Source: Microbacterium sp. ABRD28 (GTDB lineage: Bacteria > Actinomycetota > Actinomycetes > Actinomycetales > Microbacteriaceae). Taken from it: a stretch of DNA of 64,000 nucleotides. The DNA lies in the NCBI RefSeq assembly GCF_003850245.1, contig NZ_CP031015.1, forward strand, positions 124,001 through 188,000. The letters are read 5' to 3'. Under the pieces are notes generated by a model that saw only the letters and a program-made list of their open reading frames with translations, was not told the DNA's origin and did no database searches. The translations under genes were made by a program, and so were the position numbers. This document shows, in pieces, positions 1 through 7,211 of this stretch; the first letter of the stretch is position 1, and each line of letters starts with the position of its first letter.

Positions 1-131
1 TCGTCGTCTGGATCGCCCTCTCGATCACCGCAGGCCTGCTCGTGGGCCGCAGCATCTCCGTCGCCGACCAGCACGAGCGACCCGTCGTACCCGCCCGGAC
101 GATGTCAGCACGCAGCGCCCCGACGCACTGA
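1..131 (+). CDS. C-terminal end of a membrane protein (partial)
   Basis: An open frame enters from the left edge and stops at TGA 129-131. The visible 42 residues begin with a hydrophobic stretch (VVWIALSITAGLLVG) that looks like the last transmembrane helix, followed by a short polar tail ending in ...ARSAPTH. The 5' part lies outside the window, so no family can be named. A strong hairpin at 332-375 lies downstream on the same strand and may terminate it. Being cut at the edge, its length and function cannot be judged. Confidence 0.55.
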   Translation, partial: VVWIALSITAGLLVGRSISVADQHERPVVPARTMSARSAPTH

Positions 132-331
132 CCGATACCGAGGCACGGGCCGGCCCCGCGGCATCCGTCTGCGACGAATGCGTGAACAGGCCCGCGCGCC
201 CGAAGACGCTCTCAGGCTTCCCCTCTACGCTGATCGAGGACTCCCCCGGTCTGGCAACGCCCGCACGCACTCCCCCGGCGTGCGGTGACGTGCGAACTCC
301 CCCCGTTTCGCCGCCAGGCTTCGAGAGTCCG

Positions 332-375
332 GGCCCCCTCGAGCGCCCCTCGCCAGACGTGCGCTCGAGGGGGCC
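332..375. terminator. Strong inverted repeat, bidirectional terminator
   Basis: Fourteen-base perfect arms GGCCCCCTCGAGCG (332-345) and CGCTCGAGGGGGCC (362-375) enclose a 16-base loop. A short T run (GTTTC) follows on the plus strand. It sits between the end of the plus-strand partial gene (131) and the end of the minus-strand gene at 415, where a shared terminator is expected. The rest of 132-414 shows no credible gene. Confidence 0.7.
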
Positions 376-414
376 GTTTCCGCGTGCGGGTCTGAGATGC
401 GACGAGGCTGTCGA

Positions 415-1125
415 TCACGCCGCGGACGGCGACGCGGCCTCGAGGTGCGGACGCGCGGCATCCATGAAGGCCGTCGGATCGTCGGCCCAGAAGCGGATCT
501 CGTCGACACGCACGACGCCCTGCGGCATCGCCACCTCGACCGGACGCTCGAGCTCGACTGCGAGGTTGGTCTCATCCTGCATCGGCAGATGCACGATCCA
601 CGCGTCATCCGTCCGCCCGGGCGTGAACTTCTCGCCCTTGTGCCGGACTTCGCGCCGGCGGGCGACCGAGAGGACATCGTCCCAGGAGAGGGCGATCTCC
701 AGGTCGGTGCTCTGACGGATGCGAAGGCCGTCGGGACCGACGGCGTGCGGACGCGTGAGGTAGCCCGCGAGCATCCCGAGCATGAAGACGACACCCCAGA
801 TTCCGAGGATGAGCAGAGGAATGCGCACGAACGGCCACGGATGCACGATGAGATCGACGATCGGGACTTCGAGCGCCGAAAGCACGATGAAGATGGTGAG
901 GATGCCGGTGACCGGTCGGTGATACGAAACGGCCACCGCGCCCGCCGGTACCCGTGGCCGGAAGAAGACGAGCCGAGCAAGACTGACCCACCCCGCCGCC
1001 TCCATCTGGGCCGCACGCCGCGCGAGACGCTTCGCCCGATCGGCTCGCGTCTCGGCGGGGAAGGCGGGACCCGGAGCTCCCGGCTCTGTTCCGGCGGCCG
1101 ACACCGGGGCCGATGCGGATGTCAC
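415..1125 (-). CDS. Two-helix membrane protein of unknown function
   Basis: This 236-residue protein has a charged N-terminal segment (about 1-65), two closely spaced hydrophobic helices at about 72-90 and 98-118 (VTGILTIFIVLSALEVPIV and the IPLLILGIWGVVFMLGML stretch), then a soluble C-terminal half with a PH-like run of strands (LEIALSWDDVLSV ... DAWIVHLPM). I do not recognise the family. The GTG start at 1125 overlaps the stop of the marR gene by four bases (GTGA), so it is the third gene of the SnoaL-marR-membrane protein operon and probably co-regulated with it. No enzyme motif is visible. A PH-domain-like membrane protein is a reasonable guess only. Confidence 0.8.
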   Translation of the reverse strand: MTSASAPVSAAGTEPGAPGPAFPAETRADRAKRLARRAAQMEAAGWVSLARLVFFRPRVPAGAVAVSYHRPVTGILTIFIVLSALEVPIVDLIVHPWPFVRIPLLILGIWGVVFMLGMLAGYLTRPHAVGPDGLRIRQSTDLEIALSWDDVLSVARRREVRHKGEKFTPGRTDDAWIVHLPMQDETNLAVELERPVEVAMPQGVVRVDEIRFWADDPTAFMDAARPHLEAASPSAA

Positions 1126-1583
1126 GGGGCGTCCTTCCGCTCGCGGGCGGCGCCGAGCATGATCTCGTAACGGTCCGCCAGCTTGTTCAGGCCTGCGGCG
1201 AGCTCCGACTTCTCCGTCGGCGCGAGTTCGGCGACGAGATCATCGGCCATCTGATCGCGCTGAGCGACCATCTGCCGCATGACATCGCGCCCGAGAACGG
1301 TGAGGGTGACCAGCGTCGCGCGCCGATCGGTCGGGTGAGGGGCGCGCTCGACATGCCCGCTCGCCTCCAGCGCATCGACGAGTCCGGTGACGTTGCGGGG
1401 GCTGACCTCCAACGCCGTCGCCAGCGCCTGCTGCGTCGACGGCCCCGTCGACTGGAGAACCCAGAGAAGCGCGGCGCGAGACATCGTCAACGTCGTACCC
1501 GCGAAGGGCTCGGCCATGTCGCGCTGCACCAGTTCGGCCAAGCGCATCACGCCGTCGAGGATGCGCAGGGCGTCGCTCGTCAT
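1122..1583 (-). CDS. MarR-family transcriptional regulator
   Basis: This 153-residue protein has the MarR layout: N-terminal dimer helix, winged helix-turn-helix (about 45-105: TQQALATALEVSPRNVTGLVDALE, wing HPTDRRATLVTLT) and C-terminal dimer helices. I chose ATG 1583 because it overlaps the stop of the upstream SnoaL gene by four bases (ATGA); a longer in-frame extension upstream lacks homology and reads like a shadow of that gene. The likely target is the palindrome at 2034-2048 in front of the operon. MarR members usually respond to phenolic ligands or oxidants; no ligand can be inferred here. Confidence 0.88.
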   Translation of the reverse strand: MTSDALRILDGVMRLAELVQRDMAEPFAGTTLTMSRAALLWVLQSTGPSTQQALATALEVSPRNVTGLVDALEASGHVERAPHPTDRRATLVTLTVLGRDVMRQMVAQRDQMADDLVAELAPTEKSELAAGLNKLADRYEIMLGAARERKDAP

Positions 1584-2020
1584 GCGTCCTCGCTCGACGG
1601 GACAGACTGCGAGGTGAGCTGGCCCAGGAGGGCGGAGACATCGGAGGCGATCCACTCCTCGGCGATGAGTCCGTCGCTCACGCGATAGTGCTCGAGGCTC
1701 TGCCACGAGACCGTGCGGCCCGTGGCCGCAATCCCCAGGAAGTCACCCGTGTGGCGAGCGGTGTACGTGATGTTGAAGGCGACGAGGTCACCGTCGGCCA
1801 GTTCGTGTCGGACGTCGAGCGTCAGGTCGGAGAAGGACGCATTCATGATCGCGACATTCCCGAGCCAGGCTTCACGACCGACGAGAGTTTCCGGCGCACC
1901 GTGGACGGTAATGCGGAAGTCGTCGGCGAGGAGGGGAAGAACCTCATCCGACCGGCCGGCGGCCACGAGGTCGAGCCCTCTGCGCAGGAGGGTGATATTC
2001 GGATGTCTCGCCTCGGCCAT
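1580..2020 (-). CDS. SnoaL-like polyketide cyclase / NTF2-fold protein
   Basis: At 146 residues with the pattern LLRRGLDLVAAGRSDEVLPLLADDF, then FNITYTARHTGDFLGI and a terminal EHYRVSDGLIAEEW, this matches the SnoaL-like/ester cyclase branch of the NTF2 fold. Such proteins are small one-domain enzymes or binding proteins; the substrate cannot be read from sequence. It is the first gene of a three-gene operon with marR and a membrane protein. GGAGG lies only one base before the ATG, which is close for a Shine-Dalgarno. The promoter overlaps the palindrome at 2034-2048. Confidence 0.85.
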   Translation of the reverse strand: MAEARHPNITLLRRGLDLVAAGRSDEVLPLLADDFRITVHGAPETLVGREAWLGNVAIMNASFSDLTLDVRHELADGDLVAFNITYTARHTGDFLGIAATGRTVSWQSLEHYRVSDGLIAEEWIASDVSALLGQLTSQSVPSSEDA

Positions 2021-2033
2021 ACCTCCGCCTTTC

Positions 2034-2048
2034 GTGAATATACTTCAC
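2034..2048 (-). promoter_or_regulatory. Palindromic operator overlapping a promoter -10
   Basis: GTGAA (2034-2038) and TTCAC (2044-2048) form a perfect inverted repeat 14-28 bases upstream of the SnoaL start. Read on the minus strand the centre contains TATATT, a good -10 hexamer, so a bound repressor would block the promoter. AT-rich sequence stands out in a very GC-rich neighbourhood. The MarR product of the same operon is the obvious candidate ligand; that link is inference. Confidence 0.5.
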
Positions 2049-2118
2049 AATGTATCAGCATCACGGTTGCGTCAGCGACTCTGGCCGGTCAGTTCTCGAT
2101 GTCGTCTAGGCTCGCGGG

Positions 2119-2310
2119 ATGGCAAACGGCAAGAAGCGGCCGAAGAACGGCATCGCGCTGGGCATCGCGCTCGGCCTGCCCTTCGGGGCCGTCATCGGCA
2201 TGCTGCTGTTCGACAACATCGCGGTCGGGACGGCGCTCGGAATGGTCTTCGGCATCGCGATCGGCGCCGCCATCGACGCCCGATCGACGTCGGACGAAGA
2301 AACCGAGTAG
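2119..2310 (+). CDS. Small glycine-rich membrane protein
   Basis: This 63-residue protein has a basic N-terminus (MANGKKRPKNG), then about 40 hydrophobic residues rich in Gly and Ala in a G-x3-G pattern (GIALGIALGLPFGAVIG and GTALGMVFGIAIGAAIG-type repeats), and an acidic tail (DEETE). The two glycine-zipper helices suggest a membrane hairpin, possibly oligomeric. It resembles short conserved hypothetical proteins with glycine-zipper helices. It converges on the TspO-like gene with only six bases between stops. Function is unknown. Confidence 0.6.
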   Translation: MANGKKRPKNGIALGIALGLPFGAVIGMLLFDNIAVGTALGMVFGIAIGAAIDARSTSDEETE

Positions 2311-2316
2311 CCGGGG

Positions 2317-3147
2317 TCAGCGACGCGTCGCGCGATCGTGCCGTACGCGGGCGATCACGGTCGCGAGGACGATCAGGACGACGGCGATGATCGCCGCCAC
2401 ACCCGTCGGGGGCGAGTAAGGCTCGTCGGTGAATCGCGCCACGGCGACCCACGCGATCCCCCAGGTGAGCGACAGCGCCGGAGCGATGCGTCCGCCACCC
2501 CAGAAGGCCAGCGCGATGCCGACCGCGGCCGCGACGGCGAGGACGAACGACGACCACACCTCGGGCGCGATGCCGAAGCCTTCGAAGCCGATCGCGTAGA
2601 AGATCGCCGTGGCATTCGCGGCAGTGGCGATGATGACCCAGCCGAGATAGAGGCCGATCGCACCGTCGGCGACGACGACCTCGACCTTGTTCTTCGGGCG
2701 CGTCTGCCGCAGGATCACGAAGATCCGGCACAGCACCACCAGCAGCAGGGCGATCACCGGCAGGCTGAGGAAGAGCAGGTTCAGCTGGACGACGCCGATC
2801 CAGACCGCGTTGAGGATGAGGGAGGCGGCGACCCACCAGCCGATCCGCTGCTGCCGCTCATCGAAGCGCTGCGCGGGCAGGGCCTGCCAGATCGCGTAGG
2901 CGAGCATGCCGGTGTAGATGACGCTCCAGATGCGGAACGCCCCGGTGCCGGGGGCGATGAGCGTGGAGTCGGAGTTGAGGAACCCGCCGGCGGCCTCTTG
3001 GATCGGGGTGCCGAAGAACACCCCCGAGCCGATGAAGGCCGCCACGATCGCGAGGATCGAACTGACGAGGATGATCACCTGACGCGCGATCGCCCGGGTG
3101 CGGGTCGTGGCCTCGGTGGTCGTGTGAGACGCGGTCTTGCTGGACAT
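2317..3147 (-). CDS. TspO/MBR-related tryptophan-rich membrane protein
   Basis: A 276-residue integral membrane protein with seven or so helices and many aromatic residues (FRIWSVIYTGMLAYAIW, RIGWWVAASLILNAVWIGV, YLGWVIIATAANATAIFY). The FRIWSVIYTG and NAVWIG segments match the TspO-related tryptophan-rich sensory protein group, though classical TspO has about 160 residues and five helices, so this is the longer actinobacterial form. TspO proteins bind porphyrins and sterols; ligand binding here is not shown. It appears monocistronic; the 172-base gap upstream should hold the promoter for this gene and the divergent surface protein gene. Confidence 0.72.
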   Translation of the reverse strand: MSSKTASHTTTEATTRTRAIARQVIILVSSILAIVAAFIGSGVFFGTPIQEAAGGFLNSDSTLIAPGTGAFRIWSVIYTGMLAYAIWQALPAQRFDERQQRIGWWVAASLILNAVWIGVVQLNLLFLSLPVIALLLVVLCRIFVILRQTRPKNKVEVVVADGAIGLYLGWVIIATAANATAIFYAIGFEGFGIAPEVWSSFVLAVAAAVGIALAFWGGGRIAPALSLTWGIAWVAVARFTDEPYSPPTGVAAIIAVVLIVLATVIARVRHDRATRR

Positions 3148-3319
3148 CGTGACTCCTTGCTCGTGGCATCGAACGCTCCGCCAGACACCGGGCGCTCACC
3201 AGGTTGTTCTCACGGTAGGCCGGTCGCGGATGCACCGCGAGGAGTTGCTATTCAGGGGTCGGTGTGCGGGTGTAGCGTTCGACGCACGCCACCATGGCCC
3301 CCAGAGAGCGAGCCTCACC

Positions 3320-4216
3320 GTGACCTCCATTTCCGTCATCCGTCGCCCTCGTCGCCTCGGACTCGCCCTTCTCGCCGGTATCGGCTCCGCGCTGTTGGCG
3401 CTCGGAGGTTCCTCGGCGGCGCAGGCATCGGGCGCCCCGGAGGTGACGACGGCTGAGAGCTCGATCGCCGTCGGCGACTCCACCGTGGTCACCGCCACGG
3501 GGCTCGGCGGACTCGAGCAGGCCTTCTTCGGACTCGGCGACCCGTCGGCCGGCGTCTACACCGAGAGCAACGACAGCATCTACGAGGCCCCCGTTTCGAA
3601 CGGCGAGGCGACCGCGACCTTCAGTGCGCTGGCCGAGGGCACGAACACCATCTCGGTCGGCGATGGCGAGAACGTGCTCGCGACCGTCGAGATCACCGTC
3701 ACCGCCGGCGGAGGCGGCGCCACGATCACCGCGAACCCGACGTCGATCGAAACAGGTGAGAGCACGACGGTCACCGCGACCGGGCTCGGCGGAATCGAGC
3801 AGGCTTCGTTCGGGCTGGGCGGCACCGGAGGCGGCACCTTCGACGGCGGAGGCACGTCGGCGCAGGTGCCCGTCACCGACGGCGAGGCGACCACCACCTT
3901 CACCGCCACCGAGGCGGGCGACCTCGTCATCGCGGTCGGCGACGGCGAGACGCCGCTCGCGTCGGTGGAGGTGACGGTCACGGCCGCACCGACGCCGACA
4001 CCGACCCCCACCCCCACGACGGCGAGCCCGACACCGACGCCGGAGCCGGCGGGCGACGACTCGGGGCTGCTGATCGGGATCATCATCGCGCTCGTCGTGC
4101 TGATCCTCGCGATCGTCATCACCTGGATCGTTCTGTCGCGGCGAAGCAGGAAGGCGGGGGCGGGCTCGGGCACCAGCGGCCCCGGCGGGGACAGCATGCG
4201 GATGGACGGCGCGTGA
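3320..4216 (+). CDS. Surface protein with two Ig-like repeats and a C-terminal membrane anchor
   Basis: GTG 3320 gives 298 residues with a signal peptide (LGLALLAGIGSALLALGG, cleavage near AQASG). Two homologous beta-rich repeats follow (about 38-130 and 135-225), each running SI-VG/TGxSTxVTATGLGG(L/I)EQA-FGLG ... GEAT-TF ... VAVGDGE-x-LA-VE-TVTA. A Pro-Thr linker (PTPTPTPTP) then leads to one transmembrane helix (about 252-276) and a short basic tail. The plan is that of a surface-displayed, membrane-anchored adhesin-like protein; no LPxTG signal is present. The longer frame upstream has no signal peptide at its start, so I rejected it. Confidence 0.75.
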   Translation: MTSISVIRRPRRLGLALLAGIGSALLALGGSSAAQASGAPEVTTAESSIAVGDSTVVTATGLGGLEQAFFGLGDPSAGVYTESNDSIYEAPVSNGEATATFSALAEGTNTISVGDGENVLATVEITVTAGGGGATITANPTSIETGESTTVTATGLGGIEQASFGLGGTGGGTFDGGGTSAQVPVTDGEATTTFTATEAGDLVIAVGDGETPLASVEVTVTAAPTPTPTPTPTTASPTPTPEPAGDDSGLLIGIIIALVVLILAIVITWIVLSRRSRKAGAGSGTSGPGGDSMRMDGA

Positions 4217-4217
4217 T

Positions 4218-4268
4218 CCGCGGGACTGCGTCATCATCCGCGGGGTTCCGCGGGACTTAGGGCCCTGG
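4218..4268 (+). promoter_or_regulatory. Candidate operators: CCGCGGGACT repeat with a DosR-box-like palindrome
   Basis: The ten-mer CCGCGGGACT occurs at 4218-4227 and again at 4248-4257, exactly 30 bases (about three helical turns) apart. The second copy continues as GGGACTTAGGGCCCT (4252-4266), an imperfect palindrome. Against the mycobacterial DosR consensus TTSGGGACTWWAGTCCCSAA it matches 13 of 20 positions, including the GGGACT and CCC half-sites. It lies 67-117 bases before the BON gene start that opens an operon of DosR-regulon-like genes. Binding by a DosR-like regulator is inference; the first copy has a poor second half. Confidence 0.45.
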
Positions 4269-4334
4269 AAAGGGGCACCCTTGCGGGCGACGGTAGGCGA
4301 TGGAAGAACCGGAACCCGCAAGGAAAGGAACCCC

Positions 4335-5000
4335 ATGGCGATCGCAGCCGACCGCGACCTCGATGTGCAGACCCTGGTGAGCGACGAGCTCGCGTGGACT
4401 CCGGAGGTGGATGCCGCGGGGATCGGCGTCGCCGTCGAGGACGGAACGGTCACCCTCTCGGGCGAGGTGGACACCTATGCCGAACGCCTCGCCGCCAAGC
4501 ATGCCGCCCTGCGCGTGCGGGGCGTGCGTGCCGTCATCGACAACCTCAGCGTGCACCCCAAGACGGCGATGTCGGTCACCGAAACCGACATCGCGAGGGA
4601 GGTCGAGCGGGCACTGAGGGCCTCGACCAACGTCCCGGACACGGTGAAGGCCGAGATCGACGAGCACCACGTGACCCTCATCGGCGAGGTCGACTGGGAC
4701 TACCAGCGCCGGGCCGCCGCGCGCGCCGTGCACTACCTGCGCGGCGTGCACACGGTCAGCAACATGATCACCCTCGCGTCACGCCCGACCGCCGCCGACA
4801 CCGAGGAGCGCATCAAGAACGCGTTCGTGCGCAACGCCCGTCTGGATGCCAGCCACATCCACGCCAGCGTCACCGGCAGCAAGGTCACGCTCACCGGCAC
4901 GGCGACATCGTGGGCCGAGCGCCGCCACGCCGCACACGTCGCCTGGGCGTCGCCGCACGTCACCGACGTGGACAACCAGATCACCGTCCGCCCGCTCTGA
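4335..5000 (+). CDS. Triple BON-domain protein
   Basis: ATG 4335 follows a good Shine-Dalgarno (AAGGAAAGGAA). The 221 residues contain three BON domains at about 10-75, 84-149 and 155-219, each with helix-strand layout ending in a GEV/GTA-xxWxER/YQRRA-type helix and a V-N-I/L-V strand (VTLSGEVDTYAERLAA, VTLIGEVDWDYQRRAA, VTLTGTATSWAERRHAA). BON domains bind phospholipids or other envelope components and occur in osmotic and stress proteins. There is no signal peptide, so it is cytoplasmic or peripheral. It leads a stress operon with hsp20 13 bases downstream. Confidence 0.88.
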   Translation: MAIAADRDLDVQTLVSDELAWTPEVDAAGIGVAVEDGTVTLSGEVDTYAERLAAKHAALRVRGVRAVIDNLSVHPKTAMSVTETDIAREVERALRASTNVPDTVKAEIDEHHVTLIGEVDWDYQRRAAARAVHYLRGVHTVSNMITLASRPTAADTEERIKNAFVRNARLDASHIHASVTGSKVTLTGTATSWAERRHAAHVAWASPHVTDVDNQITVRPL

Positions 5001-5013
5001 AAGAGACCACATC

Positions 5014-5442
5014 ATGGCACGCAGCATCGTCCGATTCGACCCGTTCTCCGGCCTGGAGACACTGCGCCGAGACCTGTTCGACGACGGGTTCTTCCGCGGC
5101 CTGCGCGGAATGAACCTCCCCACCACCGACATCTACACCGAAGACGACAAGGAACTCGTCGTCGAAGCACACCTCCCCCACTTCGAGGAGAAGGACATCT
5201 CGGTCGACGTCGACGGCTCGCAGCTGGTCATCCAGGCCGAGCGCCACGAGAAGGAAGAGGACAAGAAGAAGAAGTACGTGATCCGCGAGAGCAGCAGCAG
5301 CTTCTACCACAGTATCGCGCTGCCCGAACAGGCCCAGCAGGATGCCATCACCGCCGGGTTCGAGAACGGCCTGCTGAAGGTGAGGGTGCCGCTCGCGCAG
5401 GCGTCGAACCCGCGGAAGGTCGCCATCGCCAGCGGGAGCTGA
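5014..5442 (+). CDS. Hsp20/alpha-crystallin small heat shock protein
   Basis: This 142-residue protein begins RSIVRFDPFSGLETLRRD, typical of actinobacterial Hsp20, and carries the alpha-crystallin domain at about 37-130. The hallmark near its end reads FENGLLKVRVP (A-x-x-x-n-GvL motif, 116-126), followed by a short tail. It is an ATP-independent holdase that keeps unfolding proteins soluble. It corresponds to the role of HspX (Acr) in the mycobacterial DosR regulon. It is second in the operon; the next start is only one base beyond its TGA, consistent with coupled translation. Confidence 0.95.
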   Translation: MARSIVRFDPFSGLETLRRDLFDDGFFRGLRGMNLPTTDIYTEDDKELVVEAHLPHFEEKDISVDVDGSQLVIQAERHEKEEDKKKKYVIRESSSSFYHSIALPEQAQQDAITAGFENGLLKVRVPLAQASNPRKVAIASGS

Positions 5443-5443
5443 C

Positions 5444-6544
5444 ATGGCTCTCGCCGCCCTCGCAAGGGTGCGCCCCCTCATCGATGCACGCGCACCCTGG
5501 TGCGTGACGATCTACGGAGAAGCCGCAGCCTGGCTGCACGGCAACCATCTGCCCGAGCCCGCACGCGCCCAGGTTCGCACCGCCGTCCGGATGCTTCTGG
5601 ACGGCGGTGCCCCGGCGCCCGTCGTCGCGCAGATCCGCGGGCAGCTCGACCAGCTGGCCAAGCCCCGCGCCGACCACGAGGCGCGCAGCCACCGCGTCCA
5701 CGGGGTGGGCATCTTCGCCACGCCAGAACATGCCGACCTGATCCCGCTGACCACGGCGCCCGCACCCTGGGTGGGGGTCGGCGACCGCTTCGTCATCGGA
5801 CCACTCGTGGAGGGGATGCTGGCAGCGCAGCCCCGCGCGTTCGTGCTCGCCGCGTCGGAGAACCGGGTGCGCCTGATCGATGCATCCGCCACCCACGCCG
5901 AGGAGATCGACGTCCCGGGGCTCCCCGATGACCTTCGGAGCGCGGCACGCCTCGATGTCGGTGGAGACCGCGAGACCCTCGCGCATCTGAGGATCTCGGA
6001 AGACCCCGACGAGCGCCTGCGGGCGTATGCGCGCGAGATCCACCACGCTGTCGAGGAGGTGCGACGCCCCGCACGCGCAGTGCTGATCCTCGCCGCGGCC
6101 GAGCCGCTGCTGAGCATCCTCGCCGCCACCGCGCCGGAGCCGAAGCTCGTCGTCGGTCGGCTGACCGGCAATCACGACGATGACGGGCCCGAGCAGCTGG
6201 CCGACCTCGCCGACCCGCACATCCGCGCACACCGCGACCGCTGGCGCGGCGCGCGGGACGAGCGCATGGCCGAGTCACCGCCCGACCGCCGTCTTCGCGA
6301 TCTCGACGCGATCGAGAAGGCCGCCGTCGAAGGTCGGATCGACACCCTCTTCATCGACACCGACTGGCGCGCGCCGGCCGCGGACGGTGAGAGCGGGGCC
6401 GGCGGAGCACGTCGGCCCGACCGCGGCGACGAACTCATCCGCAGCGCACTGGCGCACGACGCGACCGTCATCCCCGAGCATGTGCGCACCACCGGCGATG
6501 CCGGGGCGGTCGCGGCCCTGCTGCGCTACACGGTGGTCTCCTGA
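5444..6544 (+). CDS. baeRF-type (bacterial release-factor-fold) stress protein
   Basis: The 366-residue product shows the pattern of bacterial archaeo-eukaryotic release factor families: HGVGIFATPEHADLIPL, a PLVEGMLAAQPRAFVLAASENRVRLIDA strand-helix core (about 125-155) and a C-terminal half ending DATVIPEHVRTTGDAGAVAALLRY. Related proteins include mycobacterial Rv2629, a DosR-regulon member. Members are thought to act on stalled ribosomes or tRNA, but no catalytic GGQ motif is visible, and biochemical roles are poorly known. It starts one base after the hsp20 stop and is followed after 31 bases by a phosphoribosyltransferase gene. Confidence 0.75.
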   Translation: MALAALARVRPLIDARAPWCVTIYGEAAAWLHGNHLPEPARAQVRTAVRMLLDGGAPAPVVAQIRGQLDQLAKPRADHEARSHRVHGVGIFATPEHADLIPLTTAPAPWVGVGDRFVIGPLVEGMLAAQPRAFVLAASENRVRLIDASATHAEEIDVPGLPDDLRSAARLDVGGDRETLAHLRISEDPDERLRAYAREIHHAVEEVRRPARAVLILAAAEPLLSILAATAPEPKLVVGRLTGNHDDDGPEQLADLADPHIRAHRDRWRGARDERMAESPPDRRLRDLDAIEKAAVEGRIDTLFIDTDWRAPAADGESGAGGARRPDRGDELIRSALAHDATVIPEHVRTTGDAGAVAALLRYTVVS

Positions 6545-6575
6545 CCTCCGGGAGACGAGGGGCACGGAGACGATC

Positions 6576-7211
6576 ATGTTCGACGACCGGATCGACGCGG
6601 GGCGGCGCCTGGGGGCCCATCTGCGCCGATTGGGTGTGACGGCGAGTGTCGTGGCGGGGCTTCCCCGCGGCGGAGTGCCCGTGGCGGCCGAGGTGGCGAC
6701 CATCCTCGGAGCACCGCTCGACGTGATCATCGTCCGCAAACTCGGCTATCCCCGCCACCCCGAGGTCGCGATGGGAGCGATCGGCGAGGAGGGCGTGCGC
6801 CTGGTCGACACCGACCTCGTCCGCCACCTCGGTGTCACCCGCGCCGAGATCGACGCGGTCGAAGCGCGCGAGCGCGATGTGCTGACCCGCCGTGCCGCGG
6901 CGCTGCGCGGTGATCGACCGCCGCGGAACCTCGCCGGCGCGAGCATCCTCATCGTCGACGACGGCATCGCGACGGGCGCCACGGCCTCGGCCGCGTGCCT
7001 GGTCGCCCGCGAGCGCGGCGCCGCCGAGGTGATCGTGGCCGCACCGGTCGGGGGCAGCGACGCCGTCCGCCGCGTGCGCGGCGCCGACCGGGTGATCTGC
7101 CTCGAGCAGCCCGCCGGCTTCCAGGCGGTGGGCGAGTACTACCGCGACTTCGGCCAGACCACCGACGCCGAAGTGGTGGCTCTGCTGGAGAGCACGAAGG
7201 AACACCCATGA
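6576..7211 (+). CDS. Phosphoribosyltransferase-fold protein
   Basis: At 211 residues it has the type I PRTase core: substrate loop GLPRGGVPVA (28-37), conserved RKLGYPRHPEVAMGAI (54-69) and the PRPP-binding loop ILIVDDGIATGAT (124-136). The RKLG-P-PE-A-GA pattern matches the PRTase half of mycobacterial Rv2030c and Rv0571c. The natural substrate of this subgroup is unknown. ATG 6576 follows a GGAGA-type site. It overlaps the next gene by four bases (ATGA), so the two products are probably made in fixed ratio. In Rv2030c the equivalent domains are one polypeptide. Confidence 0.88.
   Translation: MFDDRIDAGRRLGAHLRRLGVTASVVAGLPRGGVPVAAEVATILGAPLDVIIVRKLGYPRHPEVAMGAIGEEGVRLVDTDLVRHLGVTRAEIDAVEARERDVLTRRAAALRGDRPPRNLAGASILIVDDGIATGATASAACLVARERGAAEVIVAAPVGGSDAVRRVRGADRVICLEQPAGFQAVGEYYRDFGQTTDAEVVALLESTKEHP

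Noticed and set aside
4218..4240. Second full DosR box at the first CCGCGGGACT copy
   Set aside because: The downstream half GCGTCATCA does not resemble the CCC half-site; only a half-site is present.
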